64,000 nt of DNA from Actinomadura graeca (GTDB taxonomy: Bacteria; Actinomycetota; Actinomycetes; Streptosporangiales; Streptosporangiaceae), in assembly GCF_019175365.1 (NCBI RefSeq), contig NZ_CP059572.1, positions 7,998,001 through 8,062,000 of the forward strand, given 5' to 3'. Shown piece by piece: positions 63,193 through 64,000 of the stretch (its first letter is position 1; every line of letters starts with the position of its first letter). Position numbers and translations under genes: made by a program. The notes beneath the pieces are model-generated. The model was given only the letters and a program-made list of their open reading frames with translations, made no database searches and was not told the origin of the DNA.

Positions 63193-64000
63193 TTACTCCG
63201 TTCGGGAGGGGCGGGACAGTGGTTCCAAGGGGCGGCCGGCGTCGTCGGGGCCGGTGCCGAGGATCTCCTCGGTGTGCTGGCCGACCGAGGGCGGCCCCGT
63301 GGTGAACGCCGACTCGACCACCGGAAGCGGCGAACCCGGCACGACCACCTCGCCGGACCCGCTCTCCAGGGGGATCGACCGCACCATCCCGCGGTGCCGG
63401 ACATGCGGGTCGGACACCAGCGTGTCCACGCTGAAGATCGGGCTGCACGGCACGCCGACCTCGCCCATCCTCGCGACGACCTCCGCCACCGGGTGCGCGC
63501 GGGTCCACTCCTCGATGACGCCGTCCAGGTCGTCGCGGTGGTCGAGGCGGGTGTCGGCGCCCGCGCCGGTGAAGTACGCCAGCAGCCGCGGCGCCTCCAC
63601 CACCCCCGCCAGCGCCGTCCACATCCGCAGGGTCATCGGCGCGAGGTACACGTAGCCGTCGGACGCGGTGTAGGTGCCGGCGTAGGACCGCCGCACCTTG
63701 CTGCCGACCCGGGTCGGGCTCACGCCGAGCTGCAGCGCCTCGGCCAGGCACGGCCCGAGCAGCGACATCATGCTGTCGAGCATGCTCAGATCGGTGAACG
63801 AGCCCTCGCCGGTGGCCTGCCGCCTGCTCAACCCGAACATCACCGCGAGCGCGGCGTACAGGCCGGTGACGTGGTCGGGTACGAACAGGCCGGCCTGCAT
63901 CGGCGTCCCGTCGGGCTCGCCGGTCAGGTGCACCAGGCCCGACATCGCCTGGATGATGCCGTCGAAGGCGGGCCGCCGCGCGTACGGGCTGTCGTTGCCG
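63193..64000 (-). CDS. Family III CoA-transferase (N-terminus beyond window)
   Basis: The visible part (about 269 residues) begins in YARRPAFDGIIQAMSGL, a conserved CaiB/BaiF motif, and keeps the catalytic Asp in FTDLSMLDSMMSLL. GYVYLAPMTLRMW and the C-terminal HRGMVRSIPLESGSGEV are typical. It transfers CoA between carboxylic acids. Its presence of the Asp contrasts with the copy at 44785. Upstream sequence is needed for the start. Confidence 0.9.
   Translation of the reverse strand, partial: GNDSPYARRPAFDGIIQAMSGLVHLTGEPDGTPMQAGLFVPDHVTGLYAALAVMFGLSRRQATGEGSFTDLSMLDSMMSLLGPCLAEALQLGVSPTRVGSKVRRSYAGTYTASDGYVYLAPMTLRMWTALAGVVEAPRLLAYFTGAGADTRLDHRDDLDGVIEEWTRAHPVAEVVARMGEVGVPCSPIFSVDTLVSDPHVRHRGMVRSIPLESGSGEVVVPGSPLPVVESAFTTGPPSVGQHTEEILGTGPDDAGRPLEPLSRPSRTE

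Overview
The window is about 72% G+C with almost every coding third position G or C. It has Tat and Sec signal peptides of actinobacterial type, an ECF sigma factor paired with a DGPF protein, a CGNR zinc-finger regulator, PucR and ANTAR/SpoIIE regulators, and a SAM-methyltransferase family typical of actinomycetes. It looks like the chromosome of a filamentous actinomycete; a Streptosporangiales/Thermomonosporaceae (Actinomadura-like) host is my guess, not proven. I see no rRNA, tRNA, CRISPR array, transposase or phage gene.

Layout. 1-2345 (minus): a zinc metalloprotease cut by the window edge, a DUF72 protein and a secreted AA10 chitin-active LPMO. 2575-5712 (plus): a compact pqqA-B-C-D-E operon for pyrroloquinoline quinone, with a 36-codon pqqA. 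14030-5719 (minus): a seven-gene exopolysaccharide operon. It encodes an Agd3-like deacetylase, a PelF-like glycosyltransferase, a 12-TM flippase-like protein, two sugar epimerase/dehydratases, a sugar nucleotidyltransferase and a spherulin-4 (Sph3-like) hydrolase. A LuxR-type response regulator lies just upstream. 15303-24051: a lipoprotein, an ECF sigma/DGPF pair, a PhoD-type phosphatase, a serine protease-lectin fusion, and a CGNR regulator divergent from an acetyltransferase-transporter pair. 24264-34429: a class III cyclase-like protein, a GH18 chitinase that may share an operator with the LPMO gene, and a very large HAMP-array hybrid histidine kinase overlapping an ANTAR-GAF-PAS-SpoIIE phosphatase gene.

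34461-49752 is the most interesting block. A PucR regulator is divergent from allH-allF-allG-like genes (oxamate/oxalurate carbamoyltransferase family). These are followed by a cytosine-deaminase-family amidohydrolase, an NCS2 permease, a nitrilase-family amidase, a family III CoA-transferase, a fused biotin-independent-type carboxyltransferase, a carbamate kinase and a ring-opening amidohydrolase (barbiturase/cyanurate hydrolase family). Together they suggest a barbiturate (oxidative pyrimidine) catabolic route: ring opening to ureidomalonate, phosphorolysis to malonamate plus carbamoyl phosphate, ATP recovery by carbamate kinase, deamidation to malonate, CoA activation and decarboxylation to acetyl-CoA. 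A repeated GGCAGAT-type element in the cluster's promoters may be the PucR site.

49866-64000: a secreted protein resembling the accessory part of S8 proteases, a small secreted protein, a STAND-like ATPase, a secreted carboxylesterase, a DHA2 efflux pump, a CHAP amidase, a methyltransferase, a TetR/quinone-oxidoreductase divergent pair, a secreted S1 protease, an alcohol dehydrogenase-like oxidoreductase and a truncated CoA-transferase. Strong hairpins separate most convergent pairs.
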